Assembly (NCBI RefSeq): GCF_010015445.1
Contig: NC_053114.1
Location: 26,245,579-26,309,578, forward strand
Length of the DNA: 64,000 nucleotides
Direction: 5' to 3'
From: Perca fluviatilis
Taxonomy: Eukaryota; Chordata; Actinopteri; Perciformes; Percidae
Under the pieces are notes generated by a model, which did no database searches, was not told the origin of the DNA, and was given only the letters and a program-made list of their open reading frames with translations. This document shows positions 63,151 through 64,000 of the stretch, piece after piece. The position numbers and the translations under genes were made by a program. The stretch's first letter is position 1. Each line of letters starts with the position of its first letter.

Positions 63151-64000
63151 ACTTCCTTGAATGTCCAAGATGATGACCGTTCGCTAAAAACATTATGTCC
63201 ATAATGGAAGATGCAGGCTGTACTTTTGCCTGCTAGGATGGTGGGCTAAAAGCCTGAATAGGGGGCAAAAACATCACTGGACAGTGCTCTTCCATCTACT
63301 CTGCCTGAGGGACATTGTCCTGCACAAAGAGTCATTCTGCATCTCTGTCACCCCCCACCATGCATTTATGCTTGTCGTCTTCCACTGCTGCATCCTCTTA
63401 AATCAACCTCCTTTTATTAATGCATCTTTTTCTTTTTCCTCCAACTCACACTATTCGCCTTCACCTATTTGAAGTTATTCAAAGGGGCCAAGCAGAATTA
63501 GAGTGGGTTGATAGAGTGTGGGGGTGGCTGAAGGGGTGTCTGAAAAAAAAGTAAAAAAGAAAAAGCATCACTGCTGTCATGAAGGGCAATCACATCAACT
63601 CTGAAATATTCACCAGTGGGTTGGAAAATGCGATGGTACAGTTATGACAGGCGAACAGGCGACTCCCCCCACTCTAGCCCACAGTCCCCCGCCCCTCTCT
63701 CCATCAGGGCGGAAGCACGGTGGACACTCTGAATATGTATAACCCGGAAAATTTATTGATTTTTCATTTGGCAAAAGAGGGACACAAAAATCACATAACC
63801 TGAAACTGTCACAGCTCTTTTGTTCAAAGCTCATCTCTCCTGATGTTTGGCTTTTGCCACAAACTCTCTTTAATTACCAGGTACAGCGAGCTTCAGAGCC
63901 TATCTCCACAGAGACACAGCCACATACAGCCTGCTGGGCTTAACAAGACAGCACACATCTATTATATATGACATACACCCAGCAGCTTTTGTTTCATATC

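Overview
The window is vertebrate nuclear DNA, most likely from a percomorph (perch-like) teleost fish. It has interrupted genes with GT/AG introns, long CA and TA dinucleotide tracts, sparse coding content and several non-autonomous DNA-transposon relics of fish type. One protein-coding gene is recognisable: the 3' two-thirds of zfhx3 (ATBF1), the giant zinc-finger/four-homeodomain transcription factor. It is transcribed on the minus strand.

Layout. Positions 1 to about 31,600 hold no gene I can support. This is the region downstream of zfhx3, a non-coding desert with a foldback element (2268-3153), a hAT element nested inside a Tc1-like MITE (about 8217-9577), an AACGTT-rich block (10,050-10,900), an old tandem duplication of a non-coding block (12.3/12.9 kb), a TA-cored palindrome (26.5 kb), a fish interspersed repeat (27.6-28.0 kb) and several stretches that look like conserved non-coding DNA. 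From about 31.6 to 33.57 kb lies the probable zfhx3 3' UTR. From 33,568 to 57,250 six coding exons run right to left, numbered 10 to 5 by analogy with the human gene. All splice sites and reading phases agree: 57143-57250, 46911-47047, 46154-46354, 42455-42578, 35733-41327 and 33568-35297. Together they encode about 2,630 residues. From 57,251 to 64,000 is intron with no exon visible; the promoter, the first exons and the N-terminal zinc fingers lie beyond the right edge.

The exons encode one protein: an acidic linker, two zinc fingers (exon 7), then a mega-exon with further C2H2 fingers, two long polyglutamine runs, a polyproline run and four homeodomains, then a last exon with two C2H2-like fingers and the conserved C-terminus. 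The desert and introns probably carry long-range enhancers, as is usual around developmental transcription factors, but that is inference from base composition and motif appearance only. I found no new multi-gene system here. The most notable items are the absence of the glycine tract that expands in human SCA4, a tandem NAGNAG acceptor at exon 6, the polyglutamine runs, and the nested or duplicated non-coding elements.
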